Shown: piece after piece, positions 24,794 to 32,512 of the stretch
Numbering within the stretch: the first letter of the stretch is position 1
Layout of the letters: every line of letters begins with the position of its first letter
Assembly: GCA_900539195.1 (NCBI GenBank)
Contig: UQBC01000028.1
Coordinates: 1 to 36,825 of the forward strand
From: an uncultured Oscillospiraceae bacterium
GTDB taxonomy: Bacteria > Bacillota > Clostridia > Oscillospirales > Ruminococcaceae
Reading direction: 5' to 3'
Length of the DNA: 36,825 nt
Notes under the pieces: model-generated
Database searches by the model: none
Seen by the model: only the letters and a program-made list of their open reading frames with translations
Told to the model about the DNA's origin: nothing
Program-made: the position numbers and the translations under genes

Positions 24794-25558
24794 ATGAATT
24801 TACTTGAAGTAACGGGACTTAAAAAGGTCTACACACAGAGGCTCGGCGCAAAGCCGAATGTCGCACTGCGAAACGTCAGCTTCTCTGCCGCAAAGGGCGA
24901 ATATATCGCTATTATGGGCGAAAGCGGCTCAGGCAAGACTACCCTGCTCAACATCCTCGCAACGCTTGACAAGGCGACCTCAGGTGTTGTAATGCTCTCC
25001 GGAGTTGACATAACAAAGATAAAGGACAGCGACTCTGCGCTTTTCAGACGTGAGCATCTCGGATTTGTGTTTCAGGATTTCAACCTGCTCGATACATTCT
25101 CCGTGCGTGACAATATCTTTCTGCCGCTCGTGCTTATGGGCAAAAGCTACGATGAGATGAACTCAAGGCTTCTCCCTCTTGCCGCAAAGCTCGGTATAAG
25201 CGACCTGCTCGACAGATACCCTTATGAAATATCGGGCGGTCAGAAGCAACGTACCGCTGTCGCCCGTGCGCTTATAACAAACCCCGACATTCTGCTTGCG
25301 GACGAGCCTACAGGCGCACTCGATTCAAAAGCATCAGAGGAGCTTCTCAATCTGTTCGGTGAAATAAACCGTGACGGTCAGACTATCCTTATGGTAACAC
25401 ATTCGGTAAAGGCGGCAAGCAGTGCCTCACGGGTGCTTTTCATAAAGGACGGCGAGGTTTACCACCAGATATATAAGGGCATTTCCGCAACGGAAGAATT
25501 CTACGCAAAGATAAACGATACGCTGACGGTGCTTGTGGCAGGCGGTGACCGCAGATGA
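24794..25558 (+). CDS. BceA-like ABC transporter ATP-binding protein
   Basis: The 254-residue ATPase has Walker A GESGSGKTT (about 38-46), signature ISGGQKQR, Walker B ILLADEPTGALDS and switch His in MVTHSV. It begins MNLLEVTGLKKVYTQR and has AAGGAGG six bases before the ATG. This is the MacB/LolD-like group that pairs with BceB permeases. With the permease it would protect against cell-wall antibiotics such as bacitracin or lantibiotics and signal to the BceS-like kinase; the exact compound cannot be told. It overlaps the permease gene by 4 bp. Confidence 0.94.
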   Translation: MNLLEVTGLKKVYTQRLGAKPNVALRNVSFSAAKGEYIAIMGESGSGKTTLLNILATLDKATSGVVMLSGVDITKIKDSDSALFRREHLGFVFQDFNLLDTFSVRDNIFLPLVLMGKSYDEMNSRLLPLAAKLGISDLLDRYPYEISGGQKQRTAVARALITNPDILLADEPTGALDSKASEELLNLFGEINRDGQTILMVTHSVKAASSASRVLFIKDGEVYHQIYKGISATEEFYAKINDTLTVLVAGGDRR

Positions 25559-27564
25559 AAACACTGTTCTACCCGAAGCTCGCCGTGAACGGCATGAAGA
25601 AAAACAAACGGCTTTATCTGCCGTATATCCTTACCTTAGTTGCAATGGTGATGATGATGTACATTACGGCATACCTTGCAAGAAGCGAAAACATTGCAAA
25701 CACAAACAGAGGCGTTTACGCACAGTGGTGTCTTTGGCTCGGAATAATCGTAATCGGCATTTTCTCCTTGATTTTTCTTTTCTACAGCTACTTTGTGCTT
25801 ATCAAAAACCGTGGCAAAGAGTTCGGCTTATACAATATTCTCGGAATGAACAAACGCAACATTGCACGCATACTCCTTTGCGAAAGCCTTTTCACGCTTA
25901 TTATATCGCTTCTTTGCGGACTTGCCGCAGGGATACTCCTGTCACGTCTTGCGGAGCTGTGTATGTTCAGACTTCTCGGCATTGAACCGGTAGGAACTCT
26001 TATTATTGATCCGGGTGCAATAGCGATTACTGTTGCCGTATTCACCGTTATTGTGGTAATTCTTCTGCTGAGTGCCTTTGTCCGCATAGGCAGACTAAGC
26101 GCAATCAATCTGCTTCAAAGCGAAAAGCAGGGCGAAAAACCGCCACGGGCAAATTTCGTATTTGCCTTAGTCGGCTTGATACTGCTTGCTATCGCTTATT
26201 ACATTGCCGTCACAACACAGGCGGGCATTGAAATTGTCAGGAATTTCTTCCTTGCGGTGCTTCTTGTAATAATCGGCACTTATATGCTCTTTGTCAGCGG
26301 CTCAGTCGCACTTTGCCGACTGCTGATGAAAAACAAAAGATATTACTACAAAGCGAATCACTTTATATCCGTTTCCGGAATGACATACCGTATGAAAAGA
26401 AACGGCGCAGGACTGGCTTCTGTCTGCATTCTTTCGACTATGGTGCTTGTAATGCTTTCGTCCACGATAAGTCTTTTTTCGGGTATACAGACAAGCACGT
26501 TTATCCGCAGCCGTGACATCTCGGTAACGCTCACTTACAACAGCTTTGAAGATAAGACGATACGCAATATTTCCGACCTGTGTGGCACAGCGCTTGACAC
26601 GGCGAAAAGCAATGATTATAGCCCCTTAAACACTCTTTCGTATGATTATCTTGAAGTCGGCGGCTATTTTTCCGATAATGCTATACACTTAGCTCCTGCG
26701 AACGATCATTCAGACGTAAGCCAATCTGAAATAAAGGATTTTTACTTCATCACGCTTGAAGACTACAACAAAACGAGCGGCAGGAACGAAACGCTTTCCG
26801 ACGGCGAAATACTGACGGCAAGCTCCGACAGCACCGACGGCGAAATAATATTAAACGGCAAGAAATATAAGTCACGGACAGTTCCTATGCCGAAAAATAT
26901 TTCCTACGGCGAAACGGTTTACAGCACATTTTTCGTTATTCTCCCTGATAATAACACCCTTTACGATATATTCCTGCTGAACCGTCAGGCTTACGGCGAA
27001 AATGCATCGTGGTTAAAGCATTATTTCGGCTTTGACATTGACGGAAGCAACGCCGATAAGCAAGCCCTGTGCGACAGCCTCACGGACATTCTGGCAAAAA
27101 GCTCACGGAATATGGAGAATATCTTTCCCTTTGCCGAAAGCAGAACCGAAAACCTTGATGTGATGATAGCGACCTACGGCGGACTTCTCTTTCTCGGAAT
27201 ATTTTTAGGACTTGTCTTTATCTTTGCCACAGTGCTTATAATCTACTATAAGCAGGTTTCGGAGGGCTATGAGGACAGAGAACGCTTTGCAACGATGAGA
27301 AGTGTCGGAATGACGGAAAAGGAAATAAAGAAGAGCATAAACTCACAGGTGCTGACCGTGTTCTTCGCTCCTCTTATCTTTGCAGGCATACACCTTACAT
27401 TCGCTTTTCCGATAATACTTAAAGCAGTTAAAATGTTCGGCTTTGCCGACAGCACACTTCTTCTTATCGCAAACGTGATATGCTTTGCCGTATTTGCCCT
27501 GTTCTACATTTTCGCCTATAAAATAACCTCGGGAATTTACCTGAAGATTATAGGAAGAAAATAA
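25555..27564 (+). CDS. BceB-like ABC transporter permease
   Basis: The 669-residue permease has about ten membrane helices: the first near residues 18-38, a FtsX-type cluster (about 55-260), two helices near 280-310, an extracellular domain of about 210 residues (about 315-540) and three C-terminal helices. The large outer domain between helices 7 and 8 is the mark of BceB-type transporters and is thought to contact the antibiotic. The start ATGA overlaps the ATPase stop. A strong terminator follows at once. Confidence 0.92.
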   Translation: MKTLFYPKLAVNGMKKNKRLYLPYILTLVAMVMMMYITAYLARSENIANTNRGVYAQWCLWLGIIVIGIFSLIFLFYSYFVLIKNRGKEFGLYNILGMNKRNIARILLCESLFTLIISLLCGLAAGILLSRLAELCMFRLLGIEPVGTLIIDPGAIAITVAVFTVIVVILLLSAFVRIGRLSAINLLQSEKQGEKPPRANFVFALVGLILLAIAYYIAVTTQAGIEIVRNFFLAVLLVIIGTYMLFVSGSVALCRLLMKNKRYYYKANHFISVSGMTYRMKRNGAGLASVCILSTMVLVMLSSTISLFSGIQTSTFIRSRDISVTLTYNSFEDKTIRNISDLCGTALDTAKSNDYSPLNTLSYDYLEVGGYFSDNAIHLAPANDHSDVSQSEIKDFYFITLEDYNKTSGRNETLSDGEILTASSDSTDGEIILNGKKYKSRTVPMPKNISYGETVYSTFFVILPDNNTLYDIFLLNRQAYGENASWLKHYFGFDIDGSNADKQALCDSLTDILAKSSRNMENIFPFAESRTENLDVMIATYGGLLFLGIFLGLVFIFATVLIIYYKQVSEGYEDRERFATMRSVGMTEKEIKKSINSQVLTVFFAPLIFAGIHLTFAFPIILKAVKMFGFADSTLLLIANVICFAVFALFYIFAYKITSGIYLKIIGRK

Positions 27565-27578
27565 GAGATTTATAACCG

Positions 27579-27606
27579 ATGCCCGTCCTCAACGGACGGG
27601 CATTTT
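27579..27606. terminator. Bidirectional terminator between the bceB-like and ZIP genes
   Basis: ATGCCCGTCC (27579-27588), loop TCAAC and GGACGGGCAT (27594-27603) form a perfect 10-bp stem followed by TTTTC on the plus strand. The convergent ZIP gene ends at 27608, so the hairpin can serve both. Confidence 0.9.
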
Positions 27607-27607
27607 C

Positions 27608-28390
27608 TCACCCCAACGTACAATCAAGCACCATCATAACAACAAACCCTGCCGCCGCACCTATCGTTCCTATGTTGCTGTGCTCTCCGCCCTGTGCCTC
27701 GGGTATAAGCTCTTCTATCACAACATACATCATAGCCCCTGCCGCAAACGACAGCATATACGGCAAAAGCGGAGCGATGAAAGAAGCGAGCAGTATCATC
27801 ACCGCCGCACCTATCGGCTCGACAACACCCGACAGCACTCCCATCACAAACGCTTTTTCCTTTTTCATTCCTTCGCTTTTAAGCGGCATTGAAACCACCG
27901 CTCCTTCGGGGAAGTTCTGTATTGCGATACCCAGCGCCAGCGCAAATGTGCTTGCAAGAGTAACGCTGTCGCCGCCCATGCCGCTTGACCCGGCTACAGC
28001 CGCACCGACAGCCATTCCCTCCGGCACATTATGGATAGTCACCGCAAGCAGCATCATGGTAGTTTTTGAAAGCCCCGACCGCACGCCCTCAGGCTTATCG
28101 CTGTCAAGATGCAGGTGCGGCACAAGGCTGTCTATCCCAAGCAGGAACAGTATCCCCGCCGCAAAGCCGACCACAGCAGGCACCCAATTCATTTTGCCGT
28201 AGTCCTGTTCGGACAGTTCCATTGACGGTATCAGAAGCGACCATACCGAAGCCGCTATCATAACTCCCGATGCAAAACCAAGCAGCAGCTTCTCCGTCCC
28301 AACCCTCACCTTGTCACGCATAAGGAACACCATAAGCGAGCCAAGCGTTGTTCCCATAAGCGGTATCATAAGTATCAGAAATATCTCCAA
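27608..28390 (-). CDS. ZIP-family metal transporter (ZupT/GufA type)
   Basis: This roughly 260-residue membrane protein probably imports zinc, iron or manganese. It has about eight membrane helices, with the metal-site motifs HNVPEGMAVG and IQNFPEGAVVS in the middle helices and EELIPEA later, as in ZIP proteins. The start is uncertain: GTG at 28399 has no spaced ribosome site, while TTG at 28390 has GAGG at the right distance (GAGGTGACGCAATTG), so TTG is preferred. A basic, His-containing loop (VPHLHLDSDKPEG) lies before the HNVPEG helix. A dyad in its promoter suggests metal-dependent repression. Confidence 0.9.
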   Translation of the reverse strand: MEIFLILMIPLMGTTLGSLMVFLMRDKVRVGTEKLLLGFASGVMIAASVWSLLIPSMELSEQDYGKMNWVPAVVGFAAGILFLLGIDSLVPHLHLDSDKPEGVRSGLSKTTMMLLAVTIHNVPEGMAVGAAVAGSSGMGGDSVTLASTFALALGIAIQNFPEGAVVSMPLKSEGMKKEKAFVMGVLSGVVEPIGAAVMILLASFIAPLLPYMLSFAAGAMMYVVIEELIPEAQGGEHSNIGTIGAAAGFVVMMVLDCTLG

Positions 28391-28402
28391 TTGCGTCACC
28401 TC

Positions 28403-28461
28403 AATATAAGTTAGTTTAGACTTACCGCTTATATTTTACCACAAACAAAAGAAAAAGCCAA
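28403..28461 (-). promoter_or_regulatory. Promoter and possible metal-repressor operator of the ZIP gene
   Basis: On the minus strand TTGGCT (28461-28456) and TAAAAT (28438-28433) are 17 bp apart. Just downstream lie two nested dyads: AATATAAG (28403-28410) with CTTATATT (28428-28435), and TAAGT (28407-28411) with ACTTA (28420-28424). The inner one loosely resembles DtxR/MntR-family sites. Confidence 0.45.
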
Positions 28462-28534
28462 GCGTTACACCTGACTTTTCCCGTAATATTTACTTTTTGC
28501 GTTTCTCACAGCTTGCAGAGGCTGCTTCCTTTTA

Positions 28535-28615
28535 TTAATTCTTTGTTCTGATTTTTATCAGTTCATCTATTGTGTAAATTCCTTCCGTTACAGCAGAACC
28601 TTCTATAGAAAACAT
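28535..28615 (-). CDS. Possible 26-residue open frame or gene remnant
   Basis: An ATG at 28615 with AAGGA just upstream starts MFSIEGSAVTEG and ends ELIKIRTKN before two TAA codons in a row. After these the same frame goes on KEAASASCEKRKK to a TAA. The composition is protein-like (TIDELIKIR) and may be a leftover of a longer gene cut by mutation. The rest of 28462-28644 is AT-rich and shows nothing else. Confidence 0.25.
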   Translation of the reverse strand: MFSIEGSAVTEGIYTIDELIKIRTKN

Positions 28616-28644
28616 TTTTCCTTTTTTACGCTATCATTAATTCA

Positions 28645-28678
28645 CAAAAAAATCTCCGTAGCCCAAAGCCACGGAGAT
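28645..28678 (-). terminator. Rho-independent terminator of the PduL-like gene
   Basis: On the minus strand ATCTCCGT (28678-28671), an 11-base loop and ACGGAGAT (28659-28652) are followed by seven T. It lies 26 bp after the stop at 28704. Confidence 0.88.
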
Positions 28679-28703
28679 AAAACCGTCAATATGTAGCGCC
28701 GTA

Positions 28704-29282
28704 TTACTTGATTACTTCGACCATCATGCCGGGAGCGGCCATTACAGCGTTTGATTCGTCTGTATCAATGTGCATAGCGTCTGCAAAATTCTCGCTTACT
28801 CTGATAACAACATCGCCGAGAATTGCCTTTCTTCCGTCAGAATCAACCTTTACGCTTACAACGTCCTTGTTCTTTACGCCCCACTTTTCAGCGGTTTCGG
28901 GAACAAGGTGGATGTGACGCTTTGCAACGATAACGCCCTCGCTGATTTCGATCTCGCCCTCAGGACCTGTTATCTTGCAGCCGGGTGTGCCTGCAATATC
29001 GCCCGATTCTCTTACGAATATAGGACATCCGATAGAACGTGCGTCAGTAGCCGAAAGCTCAACCTGTGTAGCAGGACGAACAGGGCCTAAAATAGATACG
29101 TTTGCAAGCGATCTCTTGGGACCTGTTATAGTAACTCTTTCCTCGCAGGCAAACTGACCGGGCTGAGAAAGATCCTTCTTCTTTGTAAGCTCGTGGCCCT
29201 TGCCGAACAGTGTTTCGAGAGCCTCCTGCGTAACGTGGATGTGACGTGCGGAGGTTTCCAGTAATACTTCCATTTTTTCCAT
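28704..29282 (-). CDS. PduL-type phosphate acyltransferase
   Basis: The 192-residue enzyme converts acyl-CoA and phosphate to acyl phosphate and CoA (reversible). Two His-x-His zinc motifs mark the family: R13-H-I-H16 and R122-H-I-H125, in the two related barrel halves. The start at 29282 has AAGGA eight bases upstream; the frame continues 52 codons up but that part overlaps the promoter and is rejected. There is no N-terminal microcompartment-targeting extension and no shell protein gene nearby, so it is probably a free cytosolic phosphotransacetylase for acetate formation. It stands alone between its own promoter and terminator. Confidence 0.92.
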   Translation of the reverse strand: MEKMEVLLETSARHIHVTQEALETLFGKGHELTKKKDLSQPGQFACEERVTITGPKRSLANVSILGPVRPATQVELSATDARSIGCPIFVRESGDIAGTPGCKITGPEGEIEISEGVIVAKRHIHLVPETAEKWGVKNKDVVSVKVDSDGRKAILGDVVIRVSENFADAMHIDTDESNAVMAAPGMMVEVIK

Positions 29283-29325
29283 AATGTTATCCTTCTTTCG
29301 TGCCAAAGGCAATTTTACTGTTAAC

Positions 29326-29354
29326 ATTATACACCCGTGAAACGAAAATTTCAA
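29326..29354 (-). promoter_or_regulatory. Promoter of the PduL-like gene
   Basis: On the minus strand TTGAAA (29354-29349) and TATAAT (29331-29326) are separated by 17 bp, giving a leader of about 37 nt. Confidence 0.85.
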
Positions 29355-29359
29355 GTGTT

Positions 29360-30112
29360 TCATATAACGAATATCGGACGGAACAAAAAAGTTATTACAG
29401 CGTCCGCTATCCCCAGCAGAAAGCACCCGATACAGCACACCGCAAACCGCTCAAGATATATCTTATAATAGTGCGGAGCGGTTTCCCGTCTGCCTCTCAG
29501 TGCCGCCAGCACGCTGTTTGAGCATAACACGGACAGACGGCACTGATAACAGCAGATTACCGTTCCTATAAATGCGGACGGAAGAACAAACACCGCAAAA
29601 GCCGGTATCCCGTTTGCCCCGTATATATTCACAAGCGCCGCAAACGTCATTCCCACGCCTATACCCTTGAATGCCGGGATAAGCGCACCCACAGGCTGTC
29701 CCACAGCGCAAAGCCCTGCTAAAAACGGCGCAATGCACCATATCAGCGCCGATATGAACGAAGCGGCGGCATTCCCGAAAAATCCGCCGTGTATTCGTCC
29801 GGCAAGAAAGTTTTCAAGCAGTTCATCCGGCACAGTCACCGTCACCTTCCCGTAAAACACCGCTCCGACAACAGCCCCGGCAACCGCCGCTATAAAGAGT
29901 ATCAGCCCTGCATACTGCCTGTTGCGCCTGCCTTTAACCACTACTTCCGATACGGTTATACCGCCGGCACTTAGCTTCACATTCTCCTCCGTCATAACCG
30001 CCGTATCCGTATCCCGTCCCTTGCAAACATCGTCCCCGCCCGCCACAGCGTCAGACTCGCACACCGCATTTCGTTCCTTTAAAAATTCTTCCCTTGTCAT
30101 AAGCTCATTCAT
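29360..30112 (-). CDS. Multi-pass membrane protein, possibly SpoIIM-like
   Basis: The 250-residue product has a charged N-terminal tail of about 65 residues and then five or so membrane helices (from QYAGLILFIAAVAG to the C-terminus). The pattern of Gly-rich helices (FKGIGVGMTFAAL) and long hydrophobic segments resembles the SpoIIM/DUF95 family, which in sporulation works with SpoIID and SpoIIP in wall remodelling. The resemblance is from pattern memory and no SpoIID or SpoIIP gene is near, so the name is tentative. The ATG at 30112 is preferred over 30121 for ribosome-site spacing. Confidence 0.55.
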   Translation of the reverse strand: MNELMTREEFLKERNAVCESDAVAGGDDVCKGRDTDTAVMTEENVKLSAGGITVSEVVVKGRRNRQYAGLILFIAAVAGAVVGAVFYGKVTVTVPDELLENFLAGRIHGGFFGNAAASFISALIWCIAPFLAGLCAVGQPVGALIPAFKGIGVGMTFAALVNIYGANGIPAFAVFVLPSAFIGTVICCYQCRLSVLCSNSVLAALRGRRETAPHYYKIYLERFAVCCIGCFLLGIADAVITFLFRPIFVI

Positions 30113-30193
30113 ACTGCACATCCTTTCCTTTCTGGTACTCTACAGTAAATCTATGAAATGAGAAGAAAATTTATGACCGTTTCGCAATAAAAC

Positions 30194-30222
30194 ACAACCG
30201 CCATGCCTCAGCACAGCGGTTG
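30194..30222. repeat. Hairpin repeat, left copy flanking the toxin locus
   Basis: CAACCGC (30195-30201) pairs with GCGGTTG (30216-30222) around a 14-base loop. The 28-29 bp are identical to the right copy at 30552-30580. The right end overlaps the -35 box of the toxin promoter; reading leftward it is followed by TGTTTTATT, so it may also terminate leftward transcripts. Confidence 0.85.
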
Positions 30223-30248
30223 ATTACAGATGAAATATATGATATAAT
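30220..30248 (+). promoter_or_regulatory. Toxin mRNA promoter
   Basis: TTGATT (30220-30225) and TATAAT (30243-30248) are separated by 17 bp. Transcription would start near 30255, leaving an mRNA leader of about 72 nt with AAGAGGG and ACGACAG near its 5' end. Confidence 0.8.
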
Positions 30249-30326
30249 AGCGAAGAGGGTTCCTCGGACGACAGGCGGTCAATACATCTCCCAAGATGCG
30301 AAAACATCTGAAAGGAGGTGTAGCTG

Positions 30327-30425
30327 ATGTACATAACCTTGAGCGATTTAACACAGATAGGTATTTTCCTTACTGCGTTCACAGTTATGATATTTACTAT
30401 CAGTTCTTCAAATAAAAAGAAATAA
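30327..30425 (+). CDS. Holin-like hydrophobic toxin peptide (type I toxin-antitoxin)
   Basis: The 32-residue peptide starts MYITLSDLTQIGIFLTAF, has one membrane helix (about 8-26) and a basic tail ending SNKKK. This fits the small putative holin-like toxin family of Firmicutes (Hol_Tox), known as type I toxins acting at the membrane. Translation should be strong: GGAGG lies eight bases before the ATG. The mRNA has its own promoter and its 3' end is covered by a convergent antisense RNA. The stop codon lies inside the left arm of the shared terminator hairpin (30418-30459). Toxicity is inferred from family and layout, not shown. Confidence 0.8.
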   Translation: MYITLSDLTQIGIFLTAFTVMIFTISSSNKKK

Positions 30426-30497
30426 CCGCCCACAGCTTCCAACTACGACGGTTATTTCTTAGCCAACACGGGAGCGGTCGTCTGTCGTTCCCTCTTT
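30411..30497 (-). ncRNA. Antisense antitoxin RNA, about 87 nt
   Basis: The predicted RNA begins near 30497 and ends in a perfect 11-bp hairpin (30459-30449 with 30428-30418, 20-base loop) followed by TTTTATTT. Its 5' end carries AAGAGGG (30496-30490) and ACGACAG (30488-30482), the same two words as the toxin mRNA 5' end. Its complement lies on the 3' end of the toxin mRNA, so it can pair with the toxin mRNA in both the 5' repeats and the terminator. This is the plan of RNA II in the par/Fst locus. Confidence 0.75.
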
Positions 30498-30503
30498 ATT
30501 TGT

Positions 30504-30532
30504 ATTCTATCACACTTTCAATAAATTGTCAA
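30504..30532 (-). promoter_or_regulatory. Antitoxin RNA promoter
   Basis: On the minus strand TTGACA (30532-30527) and TAGAAT (30509-30504) are separated by 17 bp. It is closer to consensus than the toxin promoter, as expected for an antitoxin made in excess. Confidence 0.88.
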
Positions 30533-30551
30533 GGTGCATTCTGATAGCCAA

Positions 30552-30580
30552 ACAACCGCCATGCCTCAGCACAGCGGTTG
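30552..30580. repeat. Hairpin repeat, right copy; probable terminator of the LysM-G5-M23 gene
   Basis: This copy extends to a 10-bp stem, AAACAACCGC with GCGGTTGTTT (30551-30582). It is 26 bp after the stop of the M23 gene and so probably its terminator, although the T run is only three to four bases. The same 28-29 bp occur at 30194-30222. Confidence 0.8.
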
Positions 30581-30606
30581 TTTCCTGTTATCCGTTAAAT
30601 TTCATA

Positions 30607-32490
30607 TTAATAATATCCGGGATCCGGCAGACCGCTGAGATAATATCTCGGGTTCAGTCTTTCCGAACCGTATCTTACTTCAAAGTGGCAATGACAGCCG
30701 TATGCAAGTCCGGTTTCGCCTACTGCGGCTATGCACTCGCCCTGGTTTACCTCCTGACCTGCACTGACGAATATCTCACTGTTGTGGGCATATACCGTTG
30801 TGTATCCGTCGGGATGAAGTATCATCACGGCATTTCCGAGTCCGCCGTTGTCCCAGCCCGCAAAAATTACCGTGCCGGTTGCAGCAGCATATACATCTGT
30901 TCCGTAAGGCGCACCTATATCAACGCCGCGGTGTCCGGCATAACCGCCGTCCCACCAGCCCCATTCCCAGAACGTACCGCCATCGACAGGCCAGATATAC
31001 TTCTTGCCTGCATCGGCAGACGCATCAGAGTAATGTGATGACTGCGGAGGTAAGGTACCCTGGAGAATTATCTCGGTAACGGGATCCTTTGTTCTCTCTG
31101 TTTTCTGAATGGTACGCTTTACTTCTTCACCATTTACATAATAAACCTTCGCCGTTATCTTGTTTGTTCCCTTTTCACCCTCCTGCGATACGGTTTCAAC
31201 GCCTTCATAGCGGGTATCGTCATCCTGATACTCTGTATCATATGGAACATCAACATTATATGTTTCGGTTCTTGATATACATACCGACATAAAAGGAACT
31301 TCCTGCGTCTTGAGCAGCTTTTCGCCGGCTCTCAGCACATAGTCCTCATCCATAATACCGGGATTCAATGCCTCAAGCTCCTCCATGCTTATTCCCAGCT
31401 TTGAGCATATTCCCGAATGGCTGTCGCCTTCAACCACAGTATAATACGATGCTTCTTCCTTCTTGGAGTTTACAAGCTTTATTATCTCATCGCTAGACAC
31501 TATACTGTCCGACAGATATAATCCCGGGACATATTCAACATCCTTTTCAAATGCTATATCCTCATCCTTTGCGTTTGTGCGATAACTGTCAAGTATCTTC
31601 TCAAGCTCAACCTCAACTGCGGTGTTGTCAACAAGCGCACCGTAGAACTTTCCGCCTATGTACATTCCGTAAGCATACTCGATCGGCGTATCGCTCATTT
31701 CAAGGAGCTTATTCGCAAGCTGATATTTTGTGAGATACTCCTGGTCGCCGAGCATTTCAAGCGAATAGCTCGGTTCCATAGTTATCTTTTTCTCATTGCC
31801 GATATATGTTATACGCTCCTGCATTATACGCTCTGCGTCATTGAACACCTGTTCGCTCTCGACGTACCCGACAAATTTACCGTCTACCGTCAATTTTATC
31901 GCATAGTTAGTACCCGTCGCATATCCTACAACGCTCATCAGAAACACAATAGCGATGATCGGTGCCGCATAATTGAACAGCGTTACTGCAAGTCCCTGCT
32001 TACCGAATACCGCATTCTTTGCTATACTTCCGTACAGCTTTGCGGCTTTCTTGTTGTCGCCCTGCTCCTTAGCAGCCTTAATCTGTCTGTTTGTACGTTG
32101 AAGTACACGTTTCGACTTCATAAGCGGTGCAAAGAAGAAGCTGCCTATCTCGCAGAATGTTCTCTTTACAGCGTCCCTGAACAGTGCCGTATGCTTCCAC
32201 AAAAACTTTGCGCCGTGTGCAACATAAATCGCAGGCTTTGAAAATATATCCGCAATTATATGACAAAAATACTGTCCTGCTATAACAAGCAATTCAAAAA
32301 TTCTATCTGTCACGACCGCAGCAAATGATTTCCTGCTTACTTTCTCGTTTACAACTTCTGTATTATCTGTGCCGTTATCGGAATCCGGAGTTACGGTGCT
32401 TTGCACGCTTTCTTCTTTTTTTCCGTCATTGTCGGGAAGTATAGTTTCCTCGATGTCGTCACGATAATCGGGTATCTTAAGATTTCCCAT
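30607..32490 (-). CDS. Membrane-anchored LysM-G5-M23 peptidoglycan hydrolase
   Basis: The 627-residue protein begins with an acidic cytoplasmic tail (1-50) and an amphipathic region, then one membrane helix (about 172-192, NYAAPIIAIVFLMSVVGYA). Outside are a helical domain (about 195-345), a LysM motif (about 350-395, with YTVVEGDSHSGI), a G5-type beta domain (about 400-480) and a C-terminal M23 domain with zinc ligands H520 and D524 (GHRGVDIG), H569 (YAHN) and H602 in HCHFE, where HLHFE is usual. LysM holds it on the wall and M23 cuts cross-links. The promoter has a WalR-like box and the leader ends in a terminator, so its amount is probably tightly regulated. The G5 call is from pattern. 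Confidence 0.9.
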   Translation of the reverse strand: MGNLKIPDYRDDIEETILPDNDGKKEESVQSTVTPDSDNGTDNTEVVNEKVSRKSFAAVVTDRIFELLVIAGQYFCHIIADIFSKPAIYVAHGAKFLWKHTALFRDAVKRTFCEIGSFFFAPLMKSKRVLQRTNRQIKAAKEQGDNKKAAKLYGSIAKNAVFGKQGLAVTLFNYAAPIIAIVFLMSVVGYATGTNYAIKLTVDGKFVGYVESEQVFNDAERIMQERITYIGNEKKITMEPSYSLEMLGDQEYLTKYQLANKLLEMSDTPIEYAYGMYIGGKFYGALVDNTAVEVELEKILDSYRTNAKDEDIAFEKDVEYVPGLYLSDSIVSSDEIIKLVNSKKEEASYYTVVEGDSHSGICSKLGISMEELEALNPGIMDEDYVLRAGEKLLKTQEVPFMSVCISRTETYNVDVPYDTEYQDDDTRYEGVETVSQEGEKGTNKITAKVYYVNGEEVKRTIQKTERTKDPVTEIILQGTLPPQSSHYSDASADAGKKYIWPVDGGTFWEWGWWDGGYAGHRGVDIGAPYGTDVYAAATGTVIFAGWDNGGLGNAVMILHPDGYTTVYAHNSEIFVSAGQEVNQGECIAAVGETGLAYGCHCHFEVRYGSERLNPRYYLSGLPDPGYY

Positions 32491-32512
32491 ACTCTTTCCT
32501 TTTCCTGAATTT

